The translations under genes and the position numbers were made by a program. From assembly GCF_001590865.1 (NCBI RefSeq), contig NZ_BBUY01000027.1, positions 1-40,032 of the forward strand: DNA of 40,032 bases, read 5' to 3'. The notes under the pieces were generated by a model. It did no database searches and was not told where the DNA came from. It saw nothing but the letters and a program-made list of their open reading frames with translations. Source of the stretch: Streptomyces sp. NBRC 110611 (GTDB taxonomy: Bacteria; Actinomycetota; Actinomycetes; Streptomycetales; Streptomycetaceae). Positions 39,442 through 40,032 of this stretch are shown here, in pieces; position 1 is the first letter of the stretch, and the number at the start of each line of letters is the position of its first letter.

Positions 39442-40032
39442 ATGCCCTACCACGTTGCCCTACGCAAGCGTCTGACCGCAGCCGTCACGGTGCTCGGCAC
39501 CCTCGCCGTGACCCTCGCCCTGCTGGCCGGCATGCCCTACGTACTGTGGCGAGCCACCGGCATCCCCTGGCCCGAACACGTCCCGTCGTGGGCAGAGTTG
39601 GGTCAGCGGCTGGCGGAGCCGGTCAGCGATCCCTTGGTGGTCGATCTGCTGGCGCTGGTTGGCTGGGTCTGCTGGGCCGCCTTCGCCTTCACGGTATTGA
39701 GGGAGATCTGCTGGTACACGGCCCATCTTCCGCAATTGCTGCACGATCGCCGTGCTCACCACGACCATGTCGCCAGCGTGTCCGTGAAGGGCTCTCTGGC
39801 CGCGCTGTGCATCGGCACCCTCGTCGTCGCCGCCCTCACCCTCTGGCGCCCCCACGCTGCCAGTGCGCAGCAGCCCTCCTCGGCGAGCGAAACCCGGCTC
39901 CACGTCACCGCGACAGCCCCTCTCATCCCCTCCCCGGGGGAACAGGCCGCCACGCTTCCCGACGGGGTCCTCGCCTTCACCCGCGCCGGCCTCCTGTGCA
40001 CGGTCAACACCCTCCCCCACGACGCCGAAATG
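39442..40032 (+). CDS. Membrane protein at the end of the tad operon, partial
   Basis: The frame opens at the ATG at 39442 and runs off the window at codon 197. It has three hydrophobic segments: TAAVTVLGTLAVTLALLAGM, VVDLLALVGWVCWAAFAFTV and GSLAALCIGTLVVAALTL. A Pro/Ser-rich stretch follows. The pattern matches the N-terminus of the large BTAD/LysM-containing membrane regulators that often follow tad genes in Streptomyces, but the diagnostic domains would lie beyond the window. Start confidence is moderate (GAAAG upstream). Confidence 0.7.
   Translation, partial: MPYHVALRKRLTAAVTVLGTLAVTLALLAGMPYVLWRATGIPWPEHVPSWAELGQRLAEPVSDPLVVDLLALVGWVCWAAFAFTVLREICWYTAHLPQLLHDRRAHHDHVASVSVKGSLAALCIGTLVVAALTLWRPHAASAQQPSSASETRLHVTATAPLIPSPGEQAATLPDGVLAFTRAGLLCTVNTLPHDAEM

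Overview
The window looks like chromosome-arm or accessory DNA of a Streptomyces-type actinomycete. It is GC-rich with strong third-position GC bias, and genes overlap through ATGA or GTGA junctions. It carries typical Streptomyces families: DUF5753/DUF397 pairs, an SAV2177-type methyltransferase, DUF317, an actinobacterial Tad locus and a mycosin/EccC locus. Rare TTA (bldA-type) codons occur in at least five genes. No rRNA or tRNA was found.

Layout. (1) 1-888: the trailer part of a degenerate CRISPR array, with 14 repeats, 13 spacers and no cas genes in view. (2) 1.9-6.2 kb: a regulatory block with a small membrane protein, a zinc-ribbon/HTH protein coupled to a sigma-like protein, an SAM methyltransferase, and a DUF5753 regulator with its DUF397 partner. 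(3) 6.6-10.1 kb, mostly minus strand: a decaying mobile-element fragment, with a DUF317 protein, a DnaB-N-like gene broken by homopolymer frameshifts, the C-terminal end of a DNA cytosine methyltransferase, and a transposase remnant. (4) 10.1-11.1 kb: a small secreted protein and a doubtful lipoprotein. (5) 11.3-22.2 kb: a compact type VII (ESX-like) locus. EccC, mycosin, a WXG/PG-rich protein and an EsxA-sized protein lie on the minus strand. A WXG protein, a 743-residue helical protein and a lipoprotein lie divergently on the plus strand. EccB, EccD and EccE are not in view.

(6) 22.5-27.9 kb, minus strand: an overlapping train of small proteins and a truncated serine-recombinase-like protein, leading into five enzyme-like genes. 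These are a MoaA-like radical SAM protein, a dTMP-kinase-like P-loop kinase, a stand-alone and catalytically altered phosphohexomutase N-terminal domain, an alkaline-phosphatase/sulfatase-fold hydrolase and a NUDIX hydrolase. I do not recognise this set as a described pathway, and it is the best candidate here for a new system. A divergent XRE/TPR regulator (28.1 kb) and an aminoglycoside-phosphotransferase-fold kinase (29.5 kb) flank it.

(7) 30.8-31.5 kb: a 53-residue membrane peptide coupled to an HATPase protein, ended by an 18-bp-stem terminator. (8) 31.7-33.1 kb: a lipoprotein and a secreted protein, followed by a terminator. (9) 33.15-40.03 kb: a Tad/Flp pilus operon (SAF protein, TadZ-like, TadA, TadB, TadC, small pilin-like protein, two TadE-like pseudopilins, a TadG-like protein that appears split by a 5-nt duplication) and the start of a large membrane protein cut by the window end.

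All family assignments come from reading the sequence by eye. No database search was run.
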